From contig NZ_JPQU01000027.1 in the NCBI RefSeq assembly GCF_000737245.1, positions 38,114 through 102,113 of the forward strand: a DNA stretch of 64,000 nt. The letters run 5' to 3'. Origin of the DNA: Pseudomonas syringae. Lineage in GTDB: Bacteria; Pseudomonadota; Gammaproteobacteria; Pseudomonadales; Pseudomonadaceae. The notes beneath the pieces were generated by a model. It was given only the letters and a program-made list of their open reading frames with translations. It ran no database searches and was not told the DNA's origin. Position numbers and translations under genes: made by a program. Positions 1-9,167 of the stretch are shown here, piece after piece (the stretch's first letter is position 1; every line of letters begins with the position of its first letter).

Positions 1-1354
1 CCTCGGTATCTTTGATAACCACCCGCTCGAAGCGTCCAGCCAGGACCAGATAACTGAAAATCCCGATCAAACCGTGCGCCGCCACAAACCACAGCGCCGA
101 GTTGAACGAGCCGGTTGTGGCCACGAAGTAACCGATGACTACCGGGGTGATAATCCCCGCGACATTACCGATGCCGTTGAAAACCCCGCCACTCAAACCG
201 ACCATGCCCTTGGGCGCGGTATCGGACAGCACAGCCCAGCCTACCGCCGCGAGCCCCTTGCCGAAGAACGCCAGAGCCATCAGGGCAATCACCATCCAGT
301 TGGCGTCTACGTAGTTGGCCGAAACCAGACTGGAAGCCAGTGCCATGCCGATGACAAACGGAGTCTTGCGTGCCTTGGAGGGATGTACTCCACGACGAAT
401 CAGGTAATCCGACACCACGCCACCCAGCACACCGCCGGAGAATCCGCAGATCGCCGGCATCGCGGCTACCCAGCCCGCTTCCATGATGGTCATGCCCCGG
501 CCTTTGATCAGGTAGATCGGGAACCAGGTGATGAAGAAGTAGGTCAGTGCGGTGATGCAGTACTGCCCGAGATAAATCGCCCACAGCGTGCGGTTGTTGA
601 AAAGCTGCATGACTTCATTCATCTTCAGCTTCGGCTTTTCAGATTTGCGCGTGGCTTCCAGATCCACCAGCGCACCTCCGTCCCTCATGTACTTGAGTTC
701 TTGCTCGGTAAGTTTCGAGTCGCTCAGGGGCTCCTGATACAGGGCAAACCAGAACACCGTGGCGATCAGGCCCAACGCACCCATCCAGATGAACACGTGT
801 TCCCAGCCCCAGGAGTGAGTCAGCCAGGCCATGAGCGGGGCGAATACCACCACGGCCATGTATTGCGCCGAGTTGAAGAGGGCGGAGGCGGTGCCTCGTT
901 CGCTGGTCGGGAACCAGCAGGAGACAATTCTGTTGTTGGCCGGAAAAGCGGGAGACTCCACAAGCCCCAGCATAAAGCGCATGCCGAACAGTGCGATTGC
1001 CGCGGTTGAACCCACCAGGCCGATCCAGCCCACCGTGCCTTGCATCATAGTGAACAGTGACCAAAGAAAAAGGCTGCAGCCGTAGACCCTGCGCGCGCCA
1101 AACTTGTCCAGCAGCCAGCCCCCTGGAATCTGCCCCAGCGCATAGGCCCAGGCGAAGGCTGAGAAGATCATGCCTAGCATGATCGGGTCCAGCCCCAAGT
1201 CTTTGACTACCCCCGTGCCCGCGATGGACATGGTGGCCCGGTCGGCGTAGTTGAGGACGGTGACAATGAAGATTAGCGCCAGAATGACAAACCGGCGGCG
1301 TCCCACGTGAGCTTTCTCAAGCGGGACAGCTAGCGATGCAGTCTTGGAGGTCAT
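1..1354 (-). CDS. MFS permease, anion:cation symporter type (partial, 3' end outside window)
   Basis: Inner-membrane major facilitator. The reading frame stays open from the ATG at 1354 to the window edge, giving about 451 residues. It starts MTSKTASLAVPLEK and then has an MFS first helix (FVILALIFIVTVLNYADRA) followed by many further hydrophobic helices. NYADR near helix 1 is typical of the anion:cation symporter branch that carries glucarate, galactonate, phthalate and similar organic acids. A stop has not been reached, but the family is usually 430-460 residues, so little is missing. It lies 75 bp downstream of a 2-hydroxyacid dehydrogenase on the same strand, which suggests uptake of the acid that enzyme handles. 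The substrate itself cannot be read from the sequence. Confidence 0.85.
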   Translation of the reverse strand, partial: MTSKTASLAVPLEKAHVGRRRFVILALIFIVTVLNYADRATMSIAGTGVVKDLGLDPIMLGMIFSAFAWAYALGQIPGGWLLDKFGARRVYGCSLFLWSLFTMMQGTVGWIGLVGSTAAIALFGMRFMLGLVESPAFPANNRIVSCWFPTSERGTASALFNSAQYMAVVVFAPLMAWLTHSWGWEHVFIWMGALGLIATVFWFALYQEPLSDSKLTEQELKYMRDGGALVDLEATRKSEKPKLKMNEVMQLFNNRTLWAIYLGQYCITALTYFFITWFPIYLIKGRGMTIMEAGWVAAMPAICGFSGGVLGGVVSDYLIRRGVHPSKARKTPFVIGMALASSLVSANYVDANWMVIALMALAFFGKGLAAVGWAVLSDTAPKGMVGLSGGVFNGIGNVAGIITPVVIGYFVATTGSFNSALWFVAAHGLIGIFSYLVLAGRFERVVIKDTE

Positions 1355-1429
1355 GGAGCTCCCCAGCTTCCCTCATGGGGAAGTTTTTATTGTTGGAATG
1401 GGTCGTTATGTCGGTGTATCAGTAGTGCA

Positions 1430-2368
1430 TCAGCAAGCAACAGCGGTCGGCAAGGAGGTGCCGGCAAAACAGGCCTGTAAATTGGCCAGCACAATCTCGC
1501 CCATGGCCAGCCGGGTTTGCCCGGTAGCGCTGGCACGGTGCGGTTGCAGAACCACATTGTTCAGTTGACGCAATGCCTGAGGCACATGGGGCTCATCGGC
1601 AAAGACATCGAGACCCGCACCGGCGATGGCCCCGCTCTGCAAGGCGCCAATCAGTGCTTGCTCGTCGACCAGCTTGCCCCGCGCGACATTGATCAGGTAG
1701 CCGTTGGTCCCCAACGCTTCCAGTACCGGGGCGGTGATGATTGCACTGCCTTGGTCAGCAGAAGCGGCCAGAATTAACACATCACTGCGTTTGGCCAGTT
1801 CGATCAGATCCGCCACAAAGTGGTAGCCGCTTTGCGGCTGCTCGTGCAAGTCGGTGTAATGGATTGTCATGTCGAATGCCAGCGCACGTCTGGCAATAGC
1901 GTGCCCGACACGGCCCAGGCCGACGATACCCAGCTGGATACCCGTAACCTTGCGCGCCAGCGGCTGGGCTACGCTGCCCCATTGGCCGTCACGCACGATA
2001 CGATCGCCAACGCCCAGATCTCGCAGGGCCATGATCAGCAAGCCCATCCCCATGTCCGCCACATCGTCGGTCAGCACGCCTGGGGTTGTGGTGACTTGTA
2101 CGCCTCGCTTGGCGGCATTGACCAGATCGACTGCATCAGTACCGATGCCGCTGATCGCGATGACTTCCAACGCCGGAAGACGATTCATCAAGCTGTTGGA
2201 GAGGCCCTTTGCTCCGCCGGTGACCACCGCGCGGATACTGCCCTGGACCTCAGTCAGAAACGCTTCCTGGTCGGCGGCCTCATACAGTCGGTGCACTGTG
2301 TAAAGGGCGCACAGCCTGGCGTCGATCAAATCCGGCACAGGCTGGGTCAGTAAAATATTGATCTTCAT
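1430..2368 (-). CDS. D-isomer-specific 2-hydroxyacid dehydrogenase (GhrB/hydroxypyruvate reductase-like)
   Basis: Cytosolic NAD(P)-dependent enzyme that would interconvert a 2-keto acid and its D-2-hydroxy acid, such as glyoxylate or hydroxypyruvate. The 312-residue length is typical. The Rossmann motif GIVGLGRVGHAIA lies at about 147-159. The conserved INVARGKLVDE segment supplies the substrate-binding Arg region, and LQPHRASATGQTR carries the catalytic His; most relatives read PHIGSAT here. The ATG start follows an A-rich leader. It is divergent from a LysR regulator (139 bp between the starts) and upstream of the MFS permease, so the three form a probable regulator, enzyme and transporter unit. 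The exact substrate is unknown. Confidence 0.88.
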   Translation of the reverse strand: MKINILLTQPVPDLIDARLCALYTVHRLYEAADQEAFLTEVQGSIRAVVTGGAKGLSNSLMNRLPALEVIAISGIGTDAVDLVNAAKRGVQVTTTPGVLTDDVADMGMGLLIMALRDLGVGDRIVRDGQWGSVAQPLARKVTGIQLGIVGLGRVGHAIARRALAFDMTIHYTDLHEQPQSGYHFVADLIELAKRSDVLILAASADQGSAIITAPVLEALGTNGYLINVARGKLVDEQALIGALQSGAIAGAGLDVFADEPHVPQALRQLNNVVLQPHRASATGQTRLAMGEIVLANLQACFAGTSLPTAVAC

Positions 2369-2475
2369 CTATGTTCCTTTCTTTATTTTTGTTCTGCCGG
2401 ACACCGACATACGAATGCCTGTGAGCCATGCTTGTACCCTAAGATTAGGAAAATCAACGATGCCGGTCTAACATT

Positions 2476-2486
2476 GATACTGTATC
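2476..2486. promoter_or_regulatory. Candidate LysR-type operator (GATAC-T-GTATC dyad)
   Basis: A perfect 5-bp dyad, GATAC T GTATC, lies in the divergent intergenic region, 22 bp before the LysR start. LysR-type regulators commonly bind T-N11-A sites with such interrupted dyads near their own promoters. The assignment rests on position and symmetry only. Confidence 0.35.
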
Positions 2487-2507
2487 GGTCAATTCAAGAT
2501 TTGAATC

Positions 2508-3398
2508 ATGGAACTGCATCAACTTCGCTGCTTTGTAATGGTTGCTGAAGAGCTTCATTTTGGTAAGGCTGCCAAGCGCATGTTCATGACCCAGCCGCCA
2601 CTCAGTCGGCAGATCCAGATGCTGGAGCGGTCCTTGGGCGTCACATTGCTGGAGCGCAGCAACAAGTCGGTGCAGTTGACGGTTGCCGGCAAGCACTTCT
2701 TGCGCGATGCCCGGCATGTACTGGCCTATACCGAGCAGGCGGGCATGGCGGCTCGTCGACTGGCGCGAGGGGAGGCGGGGCATTTGCACCTGGGATTTAC
2801 CGCCGTCAGCGGCTACAGCCTGATACCTGGTTTACTCGGTCACAGTGCTGAGCAACTGCCGAACGTAGGATTCGAACTCCATGAAATGGTCTCTGGCGCG
2901 CAAACCGAAGCGTTGGGCGCAAGCATGATTGATGTCGGCTTTGTGCGACGCGCGATGCCCCACCTTGGTTTTGACGGCGAGTTGATTGTCAGTGAGCCAC
3001 TGCTGCTGGCTATGTGCAGCACCCATCCGTTGGCTCAGCAGGCAACGATAAAAATATCCGATCTGGATCGCCAGCCTTTCATCATGTATTCACCGGATGA
3101 GGGGCGATATTTCTACGACTGTATTGTCGGCATGTTTGCGATGGCAGGAGTCGCTCCGCATTATCAGCATTATCTTGGGCAAACCCACTCAATCCTTGGC
3201 CTCGTGCGGGCTGGGCTCGGCATCGCTATCGTGCCTGCCGCAGCACAGGAGCTCTACCTCGGACACCTGCAATTTCGGCGGCTTGAGGATGCGCAGCCGT
3301 TGGCCGAGATTTACATGGTCTCCAGAAACGACAATGACAACCCCGCGCTGCAACCGTTTCTGCGCATGGCGCACGATTATTTTCGCTCTATTGTGTGA
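2508..3398 (+). CDS. LysR-family transcriptional regulator
   Basis: DNA-binding regulator of 296 residues, the normal LysR length. The N-terminal winged helix-turn-helix (residues 1-60) reads MELHQLRCFVMVAEELHFGK followed by AAKRMFMTQPPLSRQIQMLE, a textbook LysR HTH. The C-terminal part is the periplasmic-binding-protein-like co-inducer domain. It is transcribed away from the 2-hydroxyacid dehydrogenase and permease genes, the usual arrangement for a LysR protein that controls its divergent neighbour in response to the pathway substrate. The target and inducer are inferred from position only. Confidence 0.9.
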   Translation: MELHQLRCFVMVAEELHFGKAAKRMFMTQPPLSRQIQMLERSLGVTLLERSNKSVQLTVAGKHFLRDARHVLAYTEQAGMAARRLARGEAGHLHLGFTAVSGYSLIPGLLGHSAEQLPNVGFELHEMVSGAQTEALGASMIDVGFVRRAMPHLGFDGELIVSEPLLLAMCSTHPLAQQATIKISDLDRQPFIMYSPDEGRYFYDCIVGMFAMAGVAPHYQHYLGQTHSILGLVRAGLGIAIVPAAAQELYLGHLQFRRLEDAQPLAEIYMVSRNDNDNPALQPFLRMAHDYFRSIV

Positions 3399-3509
3399 AG
3401 GCTTCGCGGATTCTCAACTGAAGGATCACAGGGCAGGGTAGTTGTTTCAGTAGCAGGCCATTCCACGGCTATGCTATCGCAGCAAGCTTTATAGACATGG
3501 AGGTGTGCA

Positions 3510-4808
3510 TTGCAAGTTGAAGACGAGGCGCTGGAAATCCTGGTCGTTGATGATCAGGAGGACAATCTGACGGAAATGGAAGAGTTGCTCGAGGCGCTTG
3601 GCAAAACCGTTCGCTGCGTCGATTCCGGTATTAAAGCTCTAGCATCCTTGAGTACAGGCAAAATTGGCCTGGTGCTTCTGGATGTTCAGATGCCCGGAAT
3701 GGATGGTTTCGAAGTTGCTCGCCGTATGCGCGCTGATCCAAATACTCGCTTCACTCCGATTATCTTCATATCGGGTATGCGTCAGACCGACTCAGTGCTG
3801 GATCAGGGCTATGCCGCTGGCGCGGTGGACTTCATGACCAAGCCCGTGCATCCAACCCTGTTGCTGCATAAGGCGAGGGCGCTTCTGGAGCTCGATCACT
3901 ATCGGCGTGGTTTGTTACACACCAGTGCACAGCTGGAACGCGAACGCGCTTTCAATGCGTCGATTCTGGACAACACTGCTGAGGGGATTCTGGTGATCGG
4001 TGACAATGGTCGCATTCGTTTCGCCAACCCAGCAATGGCTCGCATGCTCGGGTGTCCCAGTGATGAACTGCAGGGCACTGAGTTGATCGCCTGGATCGAG
4101 GCGCCCTATGAGGAGAACTGGCAGAACTCGGTTTGGATGGACCACATGGCACGAGGCGAAAGCCTTCGTCTGCACGACGCCAGTTTGCGCAGTCGCGACG
4201 GTAAAAGCATCCCGGTTGCGGTCTCATGTTCGCCGCTGCCCGATGGACAACAAGCCATGACGCTACTGGCGCTGGATATGTCAGCGGTACGCGAGCTGTA
4301 TCGCAAACTAGAAGTCATGACTATCACCGATGCGCTCACGGGGTTGCTTAACCGCCGCGGATTCATCCATTCACTCCAGGCTGCAATTTCCCGCACCCAG
4401 CGTACCGGACGCCTGAGCGCATTACTGTTCCTGGACCTGGACGGCTTCAAACAGATCAACGACAAATTCGGCCATGATCGTGGCGACGAGGCTTTACGTT
4501 GGGTCAGCAGTCAATTGCAGATGTGCCTGAGACCCTACGATCAATTGGCCAGAATCGGCGGCGATGAGTTCACGGTCATCATTGAAGGCGTCGACGGCCG
4601 AGACGACATCGCCGCAGTGGCCGAGAAACTGGTCAGGCAAGTCTCCGCCGATCAGGATCGCTTTGCCCTGGGTGTCAGCATCGGGATTGCTTGCCTTCCT
4701 GAAAGTGGCGACAACGTGGGGGAGATCATGCGTGCTGCCGATACGGCGATGTACGAGGCCAAGCATCGGGGTAAGGGGCAGTATCGGTTTCATTTGGTGA
4801 ATGGCTGA
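3510..4808 (+). CDS. Response regulator with PAS and GGDEF domains (probable diguanylate cyclase)
   Basis: 432 residues. An N-terminal receiver domain (about 9-125) has the acidic pair in LVVDDQ, the phospho-acceptor in LVLLDVQMPGMDG and the Lys of FMTKP. A PAS domain (about 145-265) begins NASILDNTAEGILVI. A C-terminal GGDEF domain has DALTGLLNRRGF, FLDLDGFKQIND and an intact ARIGGDEF active site, so it should make cyclic-di-GMP when the receiver is phosphorylated. No cognate kinase is nearby. The start is a TTG: the upstream ATG at 3496 runs into a stop, and an AGGAGG-like sequence (GGAGGT, about 3499-3504) is well spaced before 3510. Confidence 0.9.
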   Translation: MQVEDEALEILVVDDQEDNLTEMEELLEALGKTVRCVDSGIKALASLSTGKIGLVLLDVQMPGMDGFEVARRMRADPNTRFTPIIFISGMRQTDSVLDQGYAAGAVDFMTKPVHPTLLLHKARALLELDHYRRGLLHTSAQLERERAFNASILDNTAEGILVIGDNGRIRFANPAMARMLGCPSDELQGTELIAWIEAPYEENWQNSVWMDHMARGESLRLHDASLRSRDGKSIPVAVSCSPLPDGQQAMTLLALDMSAVRELYRKLEVMTITDALTGLLNRRGFIHSLQAAISRTQRTGRLSALLFLDLDGFKQINDKFGHDRGDEALRWVSSQLQMCLRPYDQLARIGGDEFTVIIEGVDGRDDIAAVAEKLVRQVSADQDRFALGVSIGIACLPESGDNVGEIMRAADTAMYEAKHRGKGQYRFHLVNG

Positions 4809-4950
4809 GCAGAGATTCTTTTCGCTGTTTGTGAGGAGTGTAATGCGATGAAGCCTGCTGAATTTTAACGGCGGTCGCAGAAGTACCAGGAATTAGAACT
4901 CATAACCTACGAAAAGAGCTATTTCTGATGGTTTCCTGGCTTTATCGTTA

Positions 4951-5082
4951 TTACGGTTTGTTGCGCCGGCAGCGTTCCGAGCAGTAGCGCACTTCCTTCC
5001 AGCAGCGAGCCCATTTCTTCCTCCATGTGAATGGAAGGGTGCAGGTCACGCAGGTTTTTACTGGCAGCTCAGTCTTTTTCAA
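4951..5082 (-). CDS. DUF2256 family small cysteine-rich protein
   Basis: A 43-residue protein read on the minus strand. It starts [14 protein letters not shown] and ends with [20 protein letters not shown]. The CxxC...C...CxxxC pattern and the [17 protein letters not shown] signature match the DUF2256 family, whose members are often encoded beside cryptochrome or photolyase genes. The start is a TTG that overlaps the cryptochrome stop codon: the last two bases of TTG are the first two of TGA, and in-frame stops lie just upstream. Translational coupling with the cryptochrome is therefore likely. The cysteines probably bind zinc; the function is unknown. The short length makes it easy to miss in automatic gene calling. 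Confidence 0.82.
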   Translation of the reverse strand: MKKTELPVKTCVTCTLPFTWRKKWARCWKEVRYCSERCRRNKP

Positions 5083-6617
5083 AGTGACTCACCGTCGTCT
5101 AATTTTGCGAGCAAGAACTGCCCACGCCGCCAGAGCGCCTTATGCTTGGATTCAGGCATGCGGTCGAGGTTTTTATAAATCATGCTCATGCGTTGATTAC
5201 CACGCAGAGCGTCACTGTGACGCATCAGGAAGTGCCAATAGAGCGAGTTGAAAGGACAGGCGTCGTCAGTGGTGCTTTCGCTCACTTTATAGGCGCAGTC
5301 ACGGCAGTAGTCAGACATGCGCTTAATATACTGGCCGCTCGCGCAATAAGGCTTAGAGCCCAGATAGCCACCGTCGGCATGCATCACCATACCCAGTGTG
5401 TTAGGTAATTCAACCCACTCGAAGGCGTCCATGTAGATTGCCAGGTACCACTCGCATATTTGGCTTGGTGCGATACCGGCCAGCAATGCAAAATTGCCGG
5501 TCACCATCAGTCTTTGGATATGGTGAGCGTAGGCATGCTCAAGGCTTTGGCCAATTGCCTGGCGCATGCAGTTCATGTTCGTTTTGCCTGTCCAGTAGAA
5601 CTCTGGAAGTGATCTGGTGTTACCAAACACATTCCCATTGGCATAGTCAGGCATCTTCAGCCAGTAGACGCCCCGCACGTATTCCCGCCAACCGATCAGT
5701 TGGCGAATAAAGCCTTCGGCAGCGTTGAGGGGAATCCTGCCTGAGTAGTACGCCGATTCCACATCGCTGCAAAGCTGACGAAGATCCAGCAAGCCAATAT
5801 TAAGGGCAGCGCTTATGCGCGCATGGAACAGAAAAGGCTCATCGCTAGCCATGGCGTCCTGGTAGTCGCCGAAAGCTGCAAGGCCCCAATCGAGGAAGTA
5901 ATCCCATAGGGCCTGAGCTTCGGCGTGACTAACCGGATAGTTGAACGTATCAAGGGCGCCATAGTGGCTGGAGAAGTGCTTAGCCACCAATGCAAGCACA
6001 TCTTGAGTGATTGCATCTGGCGTGAAGCGCACTGGTGAAGGGGGTCTAACCCCCTTGGGCATTGCCTTGCGGTTTTCTGCATCAAAGTTCCAGGCACCTC
6101 CGACCGGACTGCAATCGCCATTGAGTAACAGGCCACTCTTGCGCCGCATCTCTCGGTAGAAGAACTCCATGCGCAGCTGTTTTTTGGCTTCTGCCCAGTC
6201 AGAAAACTCAGTACGTGTGCAGAGAAAGCGACTATCGGAATGCCATTGGATCGCTAAGCCACAATCCTTGATCGACTGCTCCAGACGCCAGTCGCCGCAC
6301 TCTGTGATTCGTATTTCATCGGGCTGTATCAATGCCTGCCAGCGCTGTAACTCGCCCGCCACTGACCCAGTATTTTTTGGATCATCCAGCTCAACGTATT
6401 GCACCTGCATTCCTCGCTGGCGTAGAGCCTCAGCGAAATGACGCATGGCACTAAAGATCAGGGCTATTTTTTGCGGGTGATGAGGGACATGGCTGGCTTC
6501 CTCCATCACTTCGACTAAGAGAACCGTGTCGCTTTCCTTATCTAGCCCCTGCAGTGACGACAGATTAAAAGATAACTGGTCGCCCAAGACCAGATGCAGC
6601 CGTTTAGAACTCTTCAT
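5079..6617 (-). CDS. Cryptochrome/photolyase, iron-sulfur bacterial type (DPRP, PhrB/CryB-like)
   Basis: 512-residue flavoprotein of the prokaryotic (6-4) photolyase/CryB class, acting on UV-damaged DNA or as a light sensor. It opens with [20 protein letters not shown], the hallmark of the family's N-terminal Rossmann domain. The C-terminal FAD domain keeps four cysteines in the family's 4Fe-4S pattern: SQICEWY, YCRDC (two cysteines) and DACPFN. A full-length family member is about 505-515 residues. It is preceded by a DCC-family gene 101 bp upstream on the same strand and followed by an overlapping DUF2256 gene, so a three-gene transcript is likely. A light-regulator-like site stands at the head of this set (7177-7200). 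Confidence 0.92.
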   Translation of the reverse strand: MKSSKRLHLVLGDQLSFNLSSLQGLDKESDTVLLVEVMEEASHVPHHPQKIALIFSAMRHFAEALRQRGMQVQYVELDDPKNTGSVAGELQRWQALIQPDEIRITECGDWRLEQSIKDCGLAIQWHSDSRFLCTRTEFSDWAEAKKQLRMEFFYREMRRKSGLLLNGDCSPVGGAWNFDAENRKAMPKGVRPPSPVRFTPDAITQDVLALVAKHFSSHYGALDTFNYPVSHAEAQALWDYFLDWGLAAFGDYQDAMASDEPFLFHARISAALNIGLLDLRQLCSDVESAYYSGRIPLNAAEGFIRQLIGWREYVRGVYWLKMPDYANGNVFGNTRSLPEFYWTGKTNMNCMRQAIGQSLEHAYAHHIQRLMVTGNFALLAGIAPSQICEWYLAIYMDAFEWVELPNTLGMVMHADGGYLGSKPYCASGQYIKRMSDYCRDCAYKVSESTTDDACPFNSLYWHFLMRHSDALRGNQRMSMIYKNLDRMPESKHKALWRRGQFLLAKLDDGESL

Positions 6618-6718
6618 TTAAATGATATCCCTCATAGTTTTATGTGCCTGGAGGGCAATTATCGAATGGGGGTGACCCCGCGCGGGGCTTACGGAATCAA
6701 GGGGAAATTACAGGTTTC

Positions 6719-7183
6719 CTACACTTGTTTTTCTGTCGGCAGCCTCGGTTTGCCTGGCACAACGTCGGCCTCCGAAACCGCACAGCTCCCGCCCCGACAG
6801 CGAGCACTGCCGTCTGGGTGAGGCAACCATGCCAAATGTGGACGCCAGCGGCAAAAAAGCCGATAGCCAACGTTGAGTAACGGCCTGGTCAACCGCCATG
6901 ACAAAGGTGCAGCCCAGATACCGAGACCCGCTGCGCGCCAACTCCAAAGCGTGGCGTCCAAGCCTTTGACCCAAGTCCCGTCTGCTAACCTGGCATGCAG
7001 TGATGACTGCATGTCCCCAAGGCTGAATCCCAGACATTTGGCATCGAAGGTTTCTTCACTAATGTCCACAAAATGAAGGTGATCCGGTTCAGCTCGTGCA
7101 CGAAGTATCTTGATTTCTCTAGCGCAGAGTGGACACTCACCGTCGAAGTACAACGTCAGCGGCCATTTCCCTTTCTTGTACAT
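6719..7183 (-). CDS. DCC-family thiol-disulfide oxidoreductase-like protein (DUF393)
   Basis: 154 residues starting MYKKGKWPLTLYFDGECPLC. The family is defined by the D-C-C motif, here DGECPLCAREI near residues 14-24, in a thioredoxin-like fold that presumably does disulfide chemistry in the cytoplasm. It is the first gene of the minus-strand set DCC - cryptochrome - DUF2256. Its start codon lies inside the TGTACA-N12-TGTATA element, so either the site controls the opposite gene arsH, or the true start is further in, or the transcript is nearly leaderless. No substrate is known for this family. Confidence 0.85.
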   Translation of the reverse strand: MYKKGKWPLTLYFDGECPLCAREIKILRARAEPDHLHFVDISEETFDAKCLGFSLGDMQSSLHARLADGTWVKGLDATLWSWRAAGLGIWAAPLSWRLTRPLLNVGYRLFCRWRPHLAWLPHPDGSARCRGGSCAVSEADVVPGKPRLPTEKQV

Positions 7184-7200
7184 AACTAATCGCCTGTATA
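7177..7200. promoter_or_regulatory. Candidate LitR/PplR light-responsive operator (TGTACA-N12-TGTATA)
   Basis: Two half-sites, TGTACA at 7177-7182 and TGTATA at 7195-7200, are separated by exactly 12 bases. As I remember the literature, P. putida light-induced promoters under class II LitR (PplR) proteins share T(G/A)TACA-N12-TGTA(C/T)A, which this fits without mismatch. It lies between the divergent DCC-cryptochrome set and arsH. A light-controlled role fits the cryptochrome operon, but the overlap with the DCC start codon is awkward. No MerR-type regulator gene is in the window. Confidence 0.55.
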
Positions 7201-7297
7201 GGTTTTGTGAAAGGTAATCTTAAAAGCATGGGCTGACAATGGCCGTATGCAAGAACAATTGAGGCTGTGCCTGTTTGGCGCAAGCTTAGGAGCTCTA

Positions 7298-8011
7298 ATG
7301 CAGGACACATTGCCAAACGTTGACAGCAACCTGATCGACATTCCTTCCCTTGAGCGACTCGAGCCGCGCACACCATCACTTCATAAACCGCGGATTTTGC
7401 TTCTGTATGGATCGACGCGAGAGCGCTCTTTCAGCCGTTTGGTCACTCAGGAGGCCGCCCGTTTGCTGGAAGCGTTTGGCGCAGAAACGAAAATCTTCGA
7501 TCCCTCAGGTTTACCGCTGCCAGACGATGCTCCCGACACACATCCCAAGGTCGCTGAGTTGCGTGGACTGATGGAATGGTCTGAGGGGCAGGTGTGGTGC
7601 TCCCCCGAACGACACGGCTCCATGAGCGCGGTCTTCAAAGCGCAGATCGACTGGGTCCCGCTGGCGATTGGTGCCGTTCGACCTACGCAAGGGAAGACCC
7701 TCGCAGTCATGCAGGTCTGTGGAGGATCGCAATCATTCAACGTGGTTAATCAATTGCGCGTGCTGGGTCGCTGGATGCGGATGTTCACCATCCCAAACCA
7801 ATCATCGGTAGCCAAAGCGTTCACCGAGTTCGACGAGGCAGGGCGTATGAAGCCGTCCTCGTACTACGACAGACTCGTGGACGTGATGGAAGAGCTAATG
7901 AAGTTCACGTTGCTGTTGAGGGATCGCCAGGAATTCCTGGTTGATCGCTACTCCGAGCGTAAAGAGACCGCCGAAGAGCTGTCCAAACGTGTCAATCAGC
8001 GCTCGATTTAG
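7298..8011 (+). CDS. arsH: ArsH, NADPH-dependent FMN reductase / organoarsenical oxidase
   Basis: Flavodoxin-like FMN protein that in characterised relatives oxidises trivalent methylarsenicals. The translation contains [14 protein letters not shown] (flavin phosphate loop), [20 protein letters not shown] and [20 protein letters not shown], all strongly ArsH-like. The ATG at 7298 is preferred over one at 7247 because AGGAG (7288-7292) precedes it with good spacing; this gives 237 residues, the family length. A flavin monooxygenase of the ArsO type follows 47 bp downstream, but no arsR, arsB or arsC is visible, so this is a partial arsenic locus. It is divergent from the cryptochrome operon. 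Confidence 0.92.
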   Translation: MQDTLPNVDSNLIDIPSLERLEPRTPSLHKPRILLLYGSTRERSFSRLVTQEAARLLEAFGAETKIFDPSGLPLPDDAPDTHPKVAELRGLMEWSEGQVWCSPERHGSMSAVFKAQIDWVPLAIGAVRPTQGKTLAVMQVCGGSQSFNVVNQLRVLGRWMRMFTIPNQSSVAKAFTEFDEAGRMKPSSYYDRLVDVMEELMKFTLLLRDRQEFLVDRYSERKETAEELSKRVNQRSI

Positions 8012-8058
8012 CTACGCATCGATGGAGGCCTTGGGTACAAGCAAATGGGTCAGGAGGG

Positions 8059-9130
8059 ATGGCGGTGAATTCTTCAATACTTGATGTCGTGGTCATTGGC
8101 GGAGGTCAATCCGCGCTGACCGTCGCCTATTTTCTGAGGCGTTCAGGCCTTTCCTACCTATTACTCGATGCCGAGCCTGCACCCGGAGGCGCATGGCGGC
8201 ATGGATGGGATTCGCTGCGACTCTTTTCCCCGTCTGCATGGAGCTCAATTGCCGGCTGGCCTATGCCTGATGTCTCCGAGGGCACTCCCGGGCGGGACGA
8301 TGTTGTCGATTACCTGACTCGGTATGAGCGCCGATATGACTTCCCCATTATTCGCTCCACGCGGGTAACCCGTGTCGAGAGCATCGAAGGCGGGTTGCGC
8401 GTTTTCTCCGGGAATACTTTCTGGGATGCCAGAGCGGTCATCAGTGCAACAGGCACGTGGAGCCGCCCGGTTATTCCAACCTATCCAGGACAGGAACTGT
8501 TCGAGGGGCAGCAGATCCATTCCGCCCATTATGTTGGGCCGAGTGAGTTCGAGGGGAGGGCGGTTCTTGTCGTCGGCGGTGGCAATTCAGGTGCCCAGAT
8601 TTATGCCGAGGTTTCCAAAAATGGCTCACGCAACCTGGGTCACTCAACACCCTCCAAAATATCTTCCAGATGATGTCGATGGCCGTGTCCTGTTCGAGAG
8701 AGCCACCGCTCGGTTAAAAGCGCAGCAAGCAGGCCTAGAGGGTCAACAGCCGGAAGCAGGTTTGGGCGACATCGTAATGGTGCCAGCTGTGAAGGAGGCC
8801 CGCGACCGCGGTGTGCTCAAAGCGGTACGGCCATTCACGCAGTTCACTTCGACAGGTGTTATGTGGCCATCTGGAGCCGAGACGAAGATCGATGCCGTGA
8901 TCTGGTGTACCGGGTTCTCTCCCGCGCTCGACCACTTGAGCAACCTTGGTATCGTGGGCCAAGACGGCATAGTCATCGTGAACGAAAGCCGGAGTGTTGA
9001 TTTACCCAATCTGTGGCTGGTGGGCTACGGCGATTGGACGGGCCTCGCCTCCGCAACATTGATCGGGGTGACCCGTACCGCCCGGGATGTGGTCAAGCAA
9101 GTCCAAACTTATCTCGCAGGATTTGCTTGA
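8059..9130 (+). pseudogene. arsO: arsO-like flavin-containing monooxygenase, frameshifted
   Basis: Two reading frames together make one FAD/NAD(P)H monooxygenase of about 356 residues. Frame one (from 8059) has the FAD loop [37 protein letters not shown] and the NADPH loop [19 protein letters not shown], then runs out at 8673. The continuation [20 protein letters not shown] to [20 protein letters not shown] lies in another frame that ends at 9130. Removing one A from the AAAAA run at 8617-8621 joins them perfectly ([10 protein letters not shown]). It is therefore a single-base insertion in a homopolymer: true mutation, phase-variable tract or sequencing error. The ribosome site AGGAGGG touches the ATG at 8059, so GTG at 8065 may be the real start. 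Confidence 0.85.
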
Positions 9131-9167
9131 TAGCTAAAGCACGAGTGACACGCCCGTATCCAGAACA

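Noticed and set aside
74..1009. Plus-strand frame of 311 codons
   Set aside because: It is the shadow of the MFS permease on the minus strand; its translation is rich in His, Arg and Gly with no hydrophobic core.
1820..2353. Plus-strand frames opposite the 2-hydroxyacid dehydrogenase
   Set aside because: High-GC antisense shadows; the minus-strand gene has a full Rossmann motif and active-site residues.
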